This document shows, in pieces, positions 1 through 7,178 of a stretch of 9,946 nt of DNA. The notes below the pieces were generated by a model. It saw nothing but the letters and a program-made list of their open reading frames with translations. It did not search any database and was not told where the DNA came from. The DNA is taken from the NCBI GenBank assembly GCA_905234775.1, contig CAJOJC010000005.1, forward strand, positions 1-9,946, written 5' to 3'. Every line of letters starts with the position of its first letter. Position 1 is the stretch's first letter. A program made the translations under genes and the position numbers. Origin of the DNA: an uncultured Bacteroidales bacterium (lineage in GTDB: Bacteria; Bacteroidota; Bacteroidia; Bacteroidales; UBA932).

Positions 1-1401
1 TGTGAGAACGCACCCTGCACCAGCGCCTGCAAAGCCGGCGACCCGGCCCGTGCCGTGAGGGCCATTCTTTTCAGGAACGAAGCCAATGCCGGCAACTGGT
101 TTGCGCCCTGCAGCGAGGAAGACCTTATGGCTGCCGAGAAGGCCTGTATCCATTATGACCGTCCCGTCCGCCTGCGCGACCTCGCCCACGCCCTGCCGAA
201 TCCGGTATGCGAAGAAGGTCTCCCCTCTTTGGAGATAGACTTCTGCGGGCTGCGCTGCGAGAATCCGTTTTTCCTGGCTTCATCAGCAATCTGCACCAAC
301 TATGATATGGTGGCGGAGGCCTTGAAATCCGGATGGGCGGGAGTTTACTACAAGACAATCTGCCTGGAAGACATTCGCGAAGTCTCCCCGCGTTTCGACG
401 CCGTGAAGCGGGCCGACGGGAGTTTTACCGGCTTCCGCAACATGGAGCAGTTATCGGAGAACTCCGCCGCGGAGGATTTCGCCATTCTGTCGCGTCTCAA
501 GAAGGATTTTCCGAGCAAGATTATTATAGCCTCAATAATGGGGCAGAACGAGGATGAATGGACCAGGCTGGCAAAGATGGCCGAGGAGGCAGGAGTCGAC
601 GCGGTAGAGCTGAATTTCTCCTGCCCGCAGATGCGCTACGCCGGCATGGGAAGCGACGTTGGCCAGAATCCGGAACTTGTTACCTACTACACCGCATTCG
701 TCAAGCGCGCCGTCAAGATTCCGGTAATTGCCAAGATGACACCAAATATTGGGTCCATGACCCCGGTTGCGCTGGCCTCGCATTTCGCAGGAGCCGACGG
801 TATTTCCGCCATCAACACCATCAAGTCCGTAACCATGGGCGGAGAGGTCTCCGACCACAAGATGATCTCCGGCTATTCAGGGACGGCAATCAGGCCCATA
901 GCACTGCGCTTTATCCTTGAAATCGCGCAGAATCCCATCCTGAAGGGAGCCCAGCTTTCCGGCATCGGCGGGATCTACACATGGCGGGATGCGCTCCAAT
1001 TTATCCAGCTGGGCTGCCAGAATGTCCAGGTGTGCACCGCCGTGATGGAATATGGATACAGGATAGTAGACGACCTGATCCTGGGCCTGAGAACCTATAT
1101 GGCAGGACGGGGGATCGATAATCTGGAGGAACTTGTAGGCGAAAGCATCTCCAGTTTTATCCTCCCTTCGGAGGCGGACCGCGATACGGTAGTCTATCCC
1201 ATCATCGACCGCGACGTGTGCATAGGCTGCGGGCGCTGTTATGTTTCATGCAGGGACGGAGGACACCAGGCCATCGCTTTCAGCGAGGACCGAAAACCCC
1301 GCATCCTCGGAGCCAAGTGCGTTGGCTGCCACCTCTGCCGCCTGGTCTGCCCGACAGGAGCAATCGGCGTGTCCAAACGGGTCGCCAAGCCGAATCGCTA
1401 A
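1..1401 (+). CDS. preA: Dihydropyrimidine dehydrogenase PreA-type subunit with N-terminal DPD-like Fe-S segment (5' truncated by window)
   Basis: This is the flavin- and Fe-S-containing subunit that reduces uracil or thymine at the 5,6 double bond in reductive pyrimidine catabolism, acting in the cytoplasm. The frame is open from base 1, so the gene begins outside the window; the GTG at 55 is internal. The 466 visible residues start inside a C-x4-C-x3-C series that matches the N-terminal cluster region of eukaryotic DPD and of PreT, which is normally not on E. coli PreA. A dihydroorotate-dehydrogenase-like TIM barrel follows (about residues 75-375). It carries the N-F-S-C-P motif, with Cys208 at the position of the DPD catalytic cysteine, then GMGSDVGQ and SGIGGI motifs. 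The C-terminus has two ferredoxin clusters (Cys407/410/413/417 and Cys440/443/446/450). Similarity to E. coli PreA is strong by eye across the barrel. The PreT partner is not visible and may lie upstream. No clear intrinsic terminator follows; repeat copy A begins about 80 nt downstream. Confidence 0.93.
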   Translation, partial: CENAPCTSACKAGDPARAVRAILFRNEANAGNWFAPCSEEDLMAAEKACIHYDRPVRLRDLAHALPNPVCEEGLPSLEIDFCGLRCENPFFLASSAICTNYDMVAEALKSGWAGVYYKTICLEDIREVSPRFDAVKRADGSFTGFRNMEQLSENSAAEDFAILSRLKKDFPSKIIIASIMGQNEDEWTRLAKMAEEAGVDAVELNFSCPQMRYAGMGSDVGQNPELVTYYTAFVKRAVKIPVIAKMTPNIGSMTPVALASHFAGADGISAINTIKSVTMGGEVSDHKMISGYSGTAIRPIALRFILEIAQNPILKGAQLSGIGGIYTWRDALQFIQLGCQNVQVCTAVMEYGYRIVDDLILGLRTYMAGRGIDNLEELVGESISSFILPSEADRDTVVYPIIDRDVCIGCGRCYVSCRDGGHQAIAFSEDRKPRILGAKCVGCHLCRLVCPTGAIGVSKRVAKPNR

Positions 1402-1485
1402 ACGACTCACAACAGCCACCACCCGAGACACATTACCTCAAACTCCCCGGCGCCGCTTCGCGCCATAATATGGTCATTTTTGGGT

Positions 1486-1638
1486 GATTCTGCCAGAATG
1501 AAGCCAGACCACCCCTCCCAAAACGGCTTCTGAGGCCTCCGGCCTGGCTTCACAGGCCGATTTCGTCGTATGAAGCCAACATACCCCACCTCAGAATATG
1601 CTGTAAGGCACATCGCCTGGCTTCATCTTGGCGGAAAT
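1486..1638. repeat. Hairpin repeat copy A (two units)
   Basis: An imperfect two-unit element. Unit A1 (1499-1552, 54 nt) and unit A2 (1571-1625, 55 nt) each begin tgaagcca and end tggcttca, so each can fold into a hairpin. They are separated by 18 nt, and the unit starts lie 72 nt apart. The outer arms (1486-1506 and 1618-1638) are an imperfect 21-nt inverted pair. The same arrangement recurs at 7433-7584 with roughly 80 percent identity by eye, including an almost identical 18-nt spacer. Similarity extends upstream to about 1449 (ggcgc..cttcgcg, matched at 7401). The element lies between the convergent preA and flavoprotein genes and ends 11 nt from the flavoprotein stop codon, a position typical of REP-like elements. 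No terminal target-site duplication could be defined. Confidence 0.85.
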
Positions 1639-1649
1639 AAGTGCTGTGA

Positions 1650-2267
1650 CTACCTGATGAAATGCATAGGGGCCCACGGCTCGTCACCTCGTCCGGGTGC
1701 GGGTTTGCCACCAGTCGCCTTCAGCAACCAGGCCATATTGTGCGCCAAGGCCCGCATGGTCTGAAGGCCTTCCTGATCAAGCGCCGCCTGGCCAGGCTCA
1801 CGCCCATAGACAATGTTCCAATACTGCGAACCGATAACGGGCATGTTCATCATCTGGAATGGAAGGTTGAGTGTCTCGAAAGCGGCTGTCGCTCCTCCTC
1901 TTCGGCAGACAGCTACCGCCGCAGCCGGTTTTCCTGCGATATTTCCGCCGTTGGAATAGAAAGAACGTTGGATGATTGATAAAAGAGCACCATTAGGCTG
2001 TCCGTAATAGACAGGAGAGCCTACGATGAGCGCATCCGCAGAGACATATTTGGCACTTATTTCGTTGCAGATATCGTCATTGAAGACGCATGCTCCCGGT
2101 TTCTTGCTACACTGGTTGCACGCTATGCAGCCCCTTATGGGCTTATTGCCTATCCAAACAGTTTCGCTGTCAATACCATCTTCTGCAAGCGTTTTCGCAA
2201 TTTCTGCAAGCGCAATGGAGGTGTTACCTTTAAGCCGTGGGCTCCCGTTTATAATCAGTACTTTCAT
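1650..2267 (-). CDS. Iron-sulfur flavoprotein / NADPH-dependent FMN reductase family (Isf-like)
   Basis: A 205-residue flavodoxin-fold protein expected to bind FMN and shuttle electrons in the cytoplasm. The N-terminal beta strand is followed by G-S-P-R-L-K-G-N-T-S (residues 8-17), the FMN phosphate loop of the flavodoxin/FMN-reductase family. Next comes a compact cysteine cluster, Cys47-x2-Cys50-x2-Cys53-x6-Cys60, resembling the 4Fe-4S motif of archaeal Isf proteins. A G-S-P-V-Y-Y segment near residue 89 is the usual second flavin loop. The start is the ATG at 2267, behind an A-rich leader with no obvious Shine-Dalgarno. The stop is TAG at 1650-1652. The small membrane protein gene lies 52 nt upstream on the same strand and its promoter probably serves both. 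The physiological substrate cannot be told from sequence. Confidence 0.9.
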   Translation of the reverse strand: MKVLIINGSPRLKGNTSIALAEIAKTLAEDGIDSETVWIGNKPIRGCIACNQCSKKPGACVFNDDICNEISAKYVSADALIVGSPVYYGQPNGALLSIIQRSFYSNGGNIAGKPAAAVAVCRRGGATAAFETLNLPFQMMNMPVIGSQYWNIVYGREPGQAALDQEGLQTMRALAHNMAWLLKATGGKPAPGRGDEPWAPMHFIR

Positions 2268-2319
2268 TTCTCATTTATTTCAATTATGATTCAAAAGGCT
2301 GTCCAGCTGCCGGGCATAG

Positions 2320-2520
2320 TTATTCTTTCGTAAAGATATATACTGCCACCGTAGGTAGAATAACCAGCAATATCAGCGAGATCTCCACCACGGCGTAAGA
2401 CCCGACATAATCGACCAGTGTCTGGAATTTCAGGATTCCGTCTACAATCAAGACCAGAAAGGCAAACCATAAGACACCGAATATGGCGGCATATTTGATT
2501 TTTCGTTTCTTCAGTTTCAT
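2320..2520 (-). CDS. Small two-helix membrane protein (hypothetical)
   Basis: A 66-residue protein of unknown function. A very basic N-terminus (MKLKKRKIKY) precedes two strongly hydrophobic stretches, about residues 11-30 and 43-63, joined by a short polar loop. By the positive-inside rule the N-terminus should be cytoplasmic. I chose the ATG at 2518-2520 because a longer frame starting at 2562 would pass through the Bacteroidota -7 element (CAAAATTA on the + strand, 2550-2557). The chosen start leaves a leader of about 25 nt, with a GGAAG sequence 10-14 nt upstream. The gene precedes the flavoprotein gene by 52 nt on the same strand, suggesting co-transcription. No family was recognised. 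Confidence 0.7.
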   Translation of the reverse strand: MKLKKRKIKYAAIFGVLWFAFLVLIVDGILKFQTLVDYVGSYAVVEISLILLVILPTVAVYIFTKE

Positions 2521-2549
2521 CTTTATCTCACTTCCAATCGAAGGACTCT

Positions 2550-2557
2550 CAAAATTA
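2550..2557 (-). promoter_or_regulatory. -7 promoter element for the small membrane protein / flavoprotein transcript
   Basis: On the minus strand this reads TAATTTTG, matching the Bacteroidota -7 consensus TAnnTTTG, 29 nt upstream of the ATG at 2520. No convincing -33 TTTG is visible. It faces away from the promoter at 2581-2588. Confidence 0.55.
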
Positions 2558-2580
2558 ATCATTATTCTTCGGATAATAAG

Positions 2581-2588
2581 TAACTTTG
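2581..2588 (+). promoter_or_regulatory. -7 promoter element for the GreA mini-gene
   Basis: TAACTTTG fits TAnnTTTG exactly and ends only 4 nt before the ATG at 2593. If it is used, the transcript would be leaderless or nearly so. No good -33 element is seen at the expected spacing. Confidence 0.5.
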
Positions 2589-2592
2589 AGTT

Positions 2593-2745
2593 ATGGAATA
2601 CCTGTCCAAACAACGATACGACGAGATTTCGCTGAAATCCCCGATTGGCGCCGCCTTGATGGGCAAGAAGGTCGGCGATATAGTCGAAGTAAGGGTCCCT
2701 TCCGGAACCCTTAATCTTCGGATTGAAAGCATCACGCTCGATTGA
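2593..2745 (+). CDS. GreA/GreB-family mini-protein lacking the coiled coil (internal deletion; possible pseudogene)
   Basis: A 50-residue frame from ATG 2593 to TGA 2743-2745, with an in-frame stop just upstream at 2587. Residues 16-47 match the C-terminal FKBP-like core of GreA/GreB transcript-cleavage factors: S-P-I-G-x-A-L-x-G-K-K-V-G-D, then V-E-V-x-V-P-S-G. Residues 1-12 (MEYLSKQRYDEI) resemble the very start of Bacteroidales GreA-like proteins. The roughly 100 residues that normally lie between are absent: the antiparallel coiled coil, with the acidic tip that enters the RNA polymerase secondary channel, and the first half of the C-terminal domain. It could therefore not stimulate transcript cleavage in the usual way. 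It may be an in-frame deletion relic or an expressed mini-protein; the promoter, start and stop are all intact. The N-terminal match is short and from memory. Confidence 0.72.
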   Translation: MEYLSKQRYDEISLKSPIGAALMGKKVGDIVEVRVPSGTLNLRIESITLD

Positions 2746-2787
2746 GGCAAGCCACAGCCGGATAAATGGCAGGGCAAGGATAATTCG

Positions 2788-2795
2788 TATATTTG
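2788..2795 (+). promoter_or_regulatory. -7 promoter element for GH95
   Basis: TATATTTG matches TAnnTTTG and ends 6 nt before the ATG at 2802, implying a very short or absent 5' leader. The alternative TTG start at 2793 lies inside this element, which argues against that start. Confidence 0.55.
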
Positions 2796-2801
2796 CTTGT
2801 C

Positions 2802-5132
2802 ATGAAAAGACTATTCTATCTATTCATAATAAGTCTAATTACTGTCGCATGCGGCCGGGAAGGGGCGGAAATCCAGCGCCAGCTCATACTCCACTACGAC
2901 CGTCCTGCCGCCTATTTTGAAGAAGCGCTTCCGATAGGCAACGGACGCCTCGGAGCCATGATCTACGGCGATCCGCAGGAAGAGCGCATCTCCCTCAACG
3001 ACATTACCCTGTGGACAGGAGAACCAGACCGGGGAATGGATCATCCCGATGTCTCAGGCCGGGACTATAAGGGTGCGGTTCAGGCCGTTCGGGAAGCTCT
3101 CGATGCAGAAGATTACCGCCTCGCGGACAATCTTCAGAAACGCCTCCAGGGCCATCACAGCGAGATTTACCAACCGCTCGGGACCCTGATAATCGACCAC
3201 GACGACCTCGGCACCATAGACGATTACAGACGCGAGCTGAACATCTCCGATGCTATCGCGAGCGTCAGCTACCTCCGCGATGGCCAGCCCTATACTGCCA
3301 CCTACCTTGCCTCGGCCCCCGACTCCGTAATAGTCGTCCGCTTACGGTATAAGCCCGGCCTGAAGGCAGTCATCCGCTTCGAAAGCCCCCAGCCAGGCCA
3401 GCGGGCCCAGGACGCAACAACCCTTCGATACGACGGATATACCGCCTACCACGCATATCCGGGCCACTACCGCAGCGGCTCCCAGCAATTTCTCTACGAC
3501 CCGCAGCGCGGCATCCATTTCCGAACAATAGTCCACGCCGAGGTGCCCTCTGGCGGCAGCATCACTGCCCAAACAGACGGCCTGCATATCGAAGACTGCC
3601 CGGAACTCATTTTGTACATCCTGAATTCCACCAGCTTCGCCGGCTTCGACCGCGACCCCGCCTCGCAGGGACTTCCCTACCGGGAGCTGGCAGAGGCGAA
3701 TCTCGGCCGCATCAAAGACTACCCGACAGTCTTGCAGCGCCATCAAACCGACTACCACCGCCTGTTCGACCGGGTTTCCCTTGACCTTGGTGCGACCCCG
3801 GACAGCGTCCGCTCCCTGCCTACCGACGTGCAGCTGAAACGCTATACGGACCTGGGGGAAGCCAATCCCGAACTCGAAGCCCTCTATTGCCAGTATGGCC
3901 GCTACCTGCTTATCGCTTCGTCGCGGACCCCGGGCGCGCCGGCGAACCTGCAGGGTCTCTGGAACGAGAGCATGGACCCGCCGTGGAGCTCGAACTATAC
4001 GACCAACATCAACCTCCAGGAAAATTACTGGGCCGCCGAGGTGGGCGCGCTGCCGGAATTACACGAGGTGCTGCTCGCCTTCATCCGCAACCTCGCGGTG
4101 ACGGGGCGCGAAACGGCCGCCGGCTTCTATGGGGCCGAAAGGGGCTGGAACCTCGGTTCGAAGAGCGACATCTGGGCCATGACTCAGCCGGTCGGGCTGG
4201 GGGTCGGAGAGCCCTGCTGGTCAAACTGGACCATGGGCGGGGCCTGGCTCGCCACCCACCTCTGGGAACACTACCTCTTCACCCGCGACAGGACAGCGCT
4301 TGAACGCGATTATCCCGCCCTTCGGGGAGCGGCGGAATTCTGCCTCGACTGGCTGGTAGAAAAAGACGGCGAACTCATCACTTCCCCCGGGACCTCGCCC
4401 GAAAACCTGTATATAACCCCGGACGGCTTTTTCGGCGCCACTCTTTACGGCGGAGCTGCCGATCTGGCGATGGTCAGGGAGTGTTTAGGGGACGCGCTTG
4501 CCGCTGCCCGGGAACTGAACGTGGATTCGGAATTCGTCGCGGAGGCGGAGGAGAAACTGGCCCGCCTGCGGGGATATCAGGTCGCGGACGACGGCTCGCT
4601 GATGGAATGGTATCGGCGCGATTTCCGCGACTGCGACCCGCGTCACCGCCACCAATCCCACCTGTTCGGCGTCTATCCCGGCCACCAGATCGCCAGTGGA
4701 CCGTATGCCGACGCCGCGTTGAAGACGCTCGAAATCAAGGGTTTCGAGACCACGGGCTGGAGCTGCGGCTGGCGAATCAACCTGTATGCCCGCCTTGGGC
4801 GCCCGGACCTCGCGTACAAGATGTACCGCCGCCTGCTGCGTTATGTTTCACCGGACGGTTACTCGGGCCCCGATGCGCGCAGGGGCGGGGGTACCTACCC
4901 GAATCTGATGGACGCCCATCCGCCGTTCCAGATAGACGGCAACTTCGGCGGCTGCGCGGGCGTGTTCGAGATGCTGCTCCAGAGCGCCCCGGACGGGACC
5001 GTCACACCGCTGCCCGCCCTTCCGGAAGCATGGCCAAACGGCTCGGTCCACGGACTGCGCACCCGCGCCGGCACGACCATCGATATGGAATGGTCGAACG
5101 GCAAGCAGACCCGTTTCAGGTCGGCGAAATGA
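2802..5132 (+). CDS. Glycoside hydrolase family 95 lipoprotein (alpha-1,2-L-fucosidase / alpha-L-galactosidase type)
   Basis: A 776-residue inverting exo-glycosidase predicted to remove terminal alpha-L-fucose (or L-galactose) from host glycans or plant polysaccharides. The N-terminus is a type II signal ending ..LITVAC, with lipidated Cys17, so the enzyme should be anchored in the outer membrane or periplasm. The GH95 N-terminal beta-sandwich (about 28-255) includes the typical [13 protein letters not shown] segment. The alpha/alpha barrel follows (about 300-690), then a short C-terminal beta domain. All four residues known to matter in the Bifidobacterium bifidum enzyme have counterparts: Asn402 and Asn404 in T-N-I-N-L-Q, Glu534 in T-S-P-E-N, and Asp712 in I-D-G-N-F-G. 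Length is normal for the family. The ATG at 2802 is chosen over the TTG at 2793 because the signal peptide starts there and the -7 element covers 2793. No SusC/SusD or other carbohydrate enzyme is adjacent. The choice between L-fucose and L-galactose is not settled. Confidence 0.95.
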   Translation: MKRLFYLFIISLITVACGREGAEIQRQLILHYDRPAAYFEEALPIGNGRLGAMIYGDPQEERISLNDITLWTGEPDRGMDHPDVSGRDYKGAVQAVREALDAEDYRLADNLQKRLQGHHSEIYQPLGTLIIDHDDLGTIDDYRRELNISDAIASVSYLRDGQPYTATYLASAPDSVIVVRLRYKPGLKAVIRFESPQPGQRAQDATTLRYDGYTAYHAYPGHYRSGSQQFLYDPQRGIHFRTIVHAEVPSGGSITAQTDGLHIEDCPELILYILNSTSFAGFDRDPASQGLPYRELAEANLGRIKDYPTVLQRHQTDYHRLFDRVSLDLGATPDSVRSLPTDVQLKRYTDLGEANPELEALYCQYGRYLLIASSRTPGAPANLQGLWNESMDPPWSSNYTTNINLQENYWAAEVGALPELHEVLLAFIRNLAVTGRETAAGFYGAERGWNLGSKSDIWAMTQPVGLGVGEPCWSNWTMGGAWLATHLWEHYLFTRDRTALERDYPALRGAAEFCLDWLVEKDGELITSPGTSPENLYITPDGFFGATLYGGAADLAMVRECLGDALAAARELNVDSEFVAEAEEKLARLRGYQVADDGSLMEWYRRDFRDCDPRHRHQSHLFGVYPGHQIASGPYADAALKTLEIKGFETTGWSCGWRINLYARLGRPDLAYKMYRRLLRYVSPDGYSGPDARRGGGTYPNLMDAHPPFQIDGNFGGCAGVFEMLLQSAPDGTVTPLPALPEAWPNGSVHGLRTRAGTTIDMEWSNGKQTRFRSAK

Positions 5133-5136
5133 CTCC

Positions 5137-5784
5137 CTAGAATAAATACGCTACGCCCAGGCGCAGGTTAGGGCCGTCTTTGGCGGTGATTTCTTTGACG
5201 CTGCTGTAGCGGTCCCACATACCGAAGTCCACGGAGCCCCTCAGGCGGAGGTGCAGAGACTTGAGAAGGATATCCGCCCCGACCGTAAGGTAGGAATACT
5301 GGCGCAGATAGTGAGTATCTTCATCATAGTTGTCCAGAGTCTCTTTCTGGTTGGTGATGGGATTGGTCCAATCGGTCTTCGAGCTTATACCCCAGGAAAA
5401 ACCGGGACCGAAGAACGGCTGCAGCGAGAGGGTTTCCGAAGCGTTAATAGGGACATTGATAGCCATGGCGAAACCAATATAGTTCTCGCGCGCGACGGCA
5501 TCGGAAGAGCCGGCATCGTCGGAAAGAGCCCAATGATCGAACAGGAGGTCCATGGTATATCCGAGCCCCCCAAGTCCAAGGTCGTTGTGAAAACCGAGAT
5601 TGAGGTAGAAACCGGGACCTGAAGAGGTGGATGTAGTAGTAGTGCCCATCATAGTGGTGGAGCCTTTCTGCTTGGCCATAATAATACCGCCTCCGACGTC
5701 CAGGCCGAGGCCGGACTCGTTTTGTGCGAAAACTGAAATGCCCGTAGCGAGGGCGATCACAACAAATAACAGTAGTTTTTTCAT
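5137..5784 (-). CDS. Outer-membrane beta-barrel protein, third gene of operon
   Basis: A 215-residue exported protein of unknown function. Residues 1-20 form a signal peptide ending V-F-A before Gln21. The rest alternates polar and hydrophobic or aromatic residues in short strands with glycine-rich turns, and ends G-V-A-Y-L-F. That terminal phenylalanine is the pattern recognised by the BAM machinery for beta-barrel insertion. A Thr/Ser-rich low-complexity loop (about residues 45-56, from an agtagtagtg-like tract near 5630) is probably extracellular. The frame is open further upstream to 5847, but that would precede the signal peptide and overlap the previous gene, so the ATG at 5784 is chosen. 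It starts 4 nt after the upstream beta-barrel gene's stop, so translation is probably coupled. Its stop lies 4 nt from the convergent GH95 stop. Confidence 0.85.
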   Translation of the reverse strand: MKKLLLFVVIALATGISVFAQNESGLGLDVGGGIIMAKQKGSTTMMGTTTTSTSSGPGFYLNLGFHNDLGLGGLGYTMDLLFDHWALSDDAGSSDAVARENYIGFAMAINVPINASETLSLQPFFGPGFSWGISSKTDWTNPITNQKETLDNYDEDTHYLRQYSYLTVGADILLKSLHLRLRGSVDFGMWDRYSSVKEITAKDGPNLRLGVAYLF

Positions 5785-5788
5785 AATA

Positions 5789-6493
5789 TTAACGGAAACT
5801 GTAACGGATAGCAAGCTGGAGGTCTGTGTGGGAAACGCGGCAGCCATCTATTGTTTTATATTCTTCTGCCTGAAGGTCGCTCAGCCCAAACCCGAGTCGG
5901 ACTCCCAGCGAGACCTTCCTCAACGTGAATCCCCAGCCGACTGCGAGAGCTAAATGACTTTTCTTGAAGTGGTCCGTATCGTCCGAGTCGACTACGGTCT
6001 TGGTATCTGAGCCGTTTACGGTAGTTATAGTCTCGACGTGGGTATTAACACTGCCCACAAGAAAACCGAACTGCGGTCCAGCCTCAACATACAGGGCATC
6101 ACGCACGAAAGTATATTTTGCGAGAACCGGGATGTGGATATAAGAGATCGGGTATTTTGTCTTGGTATCAGTAAAAACGTGGAGGGGCATAAAGCCGGTC
6201 TCCTCTATGTGTACACTCTTTACCCGATCGTTGATACCTGTCCTCTCATAATCTACTTCAGCCGTCACGAGAAGATGTTTCATAACCGGAAGTTCGGCGA
6301 AAGCACCTATCGTAAACTGTCCTCCAGTCATATTGGACTCCATCTTCTTGTAGGCCTCATCGTCAAAAGAAGTATCCACCGACCCGATTCCGACTCCGGC
6401 TCGGATACCATACTTAAAAGCGCTGAAATCAAGCTGGGCAAACGCGGGAGCCGCGACAAGCAGCGCCGCCAGAGCAAATAACACCCTTTTCAT
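5789..6493 (-). CDS. Outer-membrane beta-barrel (porin-family / PorT-like) protein, second gene of operon
   Basis: A 234-residue exported protein. Residues 1-19 are a signal peptide ending A-F-A before Gln20. The mature part starts with a glycine-rich strand (Y-G-I-R-A-G-V-G-I-G) and continues as repeated amphipathic strands such as L-Y-V-E-A-G-P-Q-F-G-F-L-V-G and L-G-V-R-L-G-F-G-L-S-D-L. It ends A-I-R-Y-S-F-R. This is the layout of the small 8-stranded outer-membrane barrel families of Bacteroidota (porin family, PorT-like). The frame is open further upstream to 6568, but the ATG at 6493 gives the signal peptide and sits 1 nt after the lipoprotein gene's TAA. The role is unknown; its tight coupling to a lipoprotein and a second barrel suggests a common envelope complex. 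Confidence 0.87.
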   Translation of the reverse strand: MKRVLFALAALLVAAPAFAQLDFSAFKYGIRAGVGIGSVDTSFDDEAYKKMESNMTGGQFTIGAFAELPVMKHLLVTAEVDYERTGINDRVKSVHIEETGFMPLHVFTDTKTKYPISYIHIPVLAKYTFVRDALYVEAGPQFGFLVGSVNTHVETITTVNGSDTKTVVDSDDTDHFKKSHLALAVGWGFTLRKVSLGVRLGFGLSDLQAEEYKTIDGCRVSHTDLQLAIRYSFR

Positions 6494-6494
6494 A

Positions 6495-7064
6495 TTACTT
6501 TCTCGAACTATATGTAAACGAGCCGGAATAGCTCCAACTGGGGCTATAAGCACCCTTGTCGTCGGCACACATTCCGGTGAAGGCTATCATATACATTCCC
6601 ATCACCTTGGCAACGGACAAGGATCCGCTTTCGAACTGGAAGTTCACGCCGGGAGCTGACGCATAGTTGTTCTTATCGAAGAAGTTGTGTCCGTTGCCTG
6701 CTTTCCAGCATACATACACCTTAGGATCGGAGCCGTTGATATCGATGGCATTGGACGGGTTGGCAAAGGCCATCGGGTCGTCCTTGACCAGAGCTTCCCA
6801 GATATGTACCTCCAGATGGGGCAGGCGAAGACCGTCGTTCCAGGAAGTAGCCTTCCCTTCACATAGAAGAAAATAAAGCGTCTGAGCGCTCTTATACATA
6901 AATGCGGAACCCTCGTTATGAGAACCGGTATCGGTAATTGAGATGACCGTTTCCGGAGATCCCACCATAGCGGTTGATTCGCTCGCACCGGGGCCATCTC
7001 CGTCTTTCTTGCAGGAAGGAAGCAGCGCGGCTACAAGAACCGCGACAGCAATAAAACGTTTCAT
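6495..7064 (-). CDS. Putative surface lipoprotein of unknown function, first gene of operon
   Basis: A 189-residue lipoprotein. The signal peptide (MKRFIAVAVLVAALLPS) ends with lipidated Cys18. It is followed by K-K-D-G-D-G, a charged stretch similar to the lipoprotein export signals that send Bacteroidota lipoproteins to the cell surface. The mature domain is rich in aromatic residues and has many short beta-like segments (V-H-I-W-E-A-L, K-V-Y-V-C-W-K-A, W-S-Y-S-G-S-F-T-Y); no family was recognised. Two cysteines in the middle and one near the C-terminus could form a disulfide. The ATG at 7064 is chosen over the upstream extension to 7124 because it begins the signal peptide and lies 14 nt below the -7 element at 7079-7086. 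It is followed almost without gap by two beta-barrel genes. Confidence 0.85.
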   Translation of the reverse strand: MKRFIAVAVLVAALLPSCKKDGDGPGASESTAMVGSPETVISITDTGSHNEGSAFMYKSAQTLYFLLCEGKATSWNDGLRLPHLEVHIWEALVKDDPMAFANPSNAIDINGSDPKVYVCWKAGNGHNFFDKNNYASAPGVNFQFESGSLSVAKVMGMYMIAFTGMCADDKGAYSPSWSYSGSFTYSSRK

Positions 7065-7078
7065 AATTATACTTTTTT

Positions 7079-7086
7079 CAAAGTTA
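7079..7086 (-). promoter_or_regulatory. -7 promoter element for the lipoprotein/beta-barrel operon
   Basis: On the minus strand TAACTTTG matches TAnnTTTG, 14 nt upstream of the ATG at 7064. A T-rich stretch, but no clear TTTG, lies where a -33 element would be. The hairpin at 7102-7132 sits just upstream. Confidence 0.6.
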
Positions 7087-7101
7087 CCGACAGTATAAAA
7101 A

Positions 7102-7132
7102 AGCGTTGTGGCGGAAAACACCACAACACGCT
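7102..7132. terminator. Hairpin between divergent promoters (terminator-like)
   Basis: agcg-ttgtgg pairs with ccacaa-cacgct through one 2-nt bulge and a short loop. It is flanked by an A tract on the left (7097-7102) and tgattttta on the right, the form of a bidirectional intrinsic terminator. It lies between the promoters at 7079-7086 (-) and 7163-7170 (+), where it could block leakage or act as an operator. Confidence 0.5.
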
Positions 7133-7162
7133 GATTTTTAATGAATTCTAATAAGGATTGGA

Positions 7163-7170
7163 TACATTTG
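7163..7170 (+). promoter_or_regulatory. -7 promoter element for the sensor-gene stump
   Basis: TACATTTG matches TAnnTTTG and ends 8 nt before the ATG at 7179. Together with the terminator at 7313-7343 it would define a transcript of about 165 nt. Confidence 0.5.
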
Positions 7171-7178
7171 TCAAAGCA

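Noticed and set aside
1570..1764. + frame of 64 codons that resembles the one at 7426-7677 (both contain V-R-H-I-x-W-L-H-L-G)
   Set aside because: The shared peptide comes from the hairpin repeats, not from a conserved gene; indels between copies break the frame, and the rest is antisense to the flavoprotein.
2793..2801. TTG start adding three residues to GH95
   Set aside because: It lies in the -7 promoter element; the ATG at 2802 begins the signal peptide directly.
3342..3758. 138-codon minus-strand frame
   Set aside because: Antisense shadow of GH95 with no recognisable motif.
4481..5140. 219-codon + strand frame inside the GH95 gene
   Set aside because: It is an alternative frame of GC-rich GH95 coding DNA, with Arg/Pro/Gly-rich content and no domain; GH95 in the main frame keeps all catalytic residues.
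6038..6481. 147-codon + strand frame
   Set aside because: Antisense shadow of the beta-barrel gene at 5789-6493, which has a signal peptide and barrel-like strand pattern.
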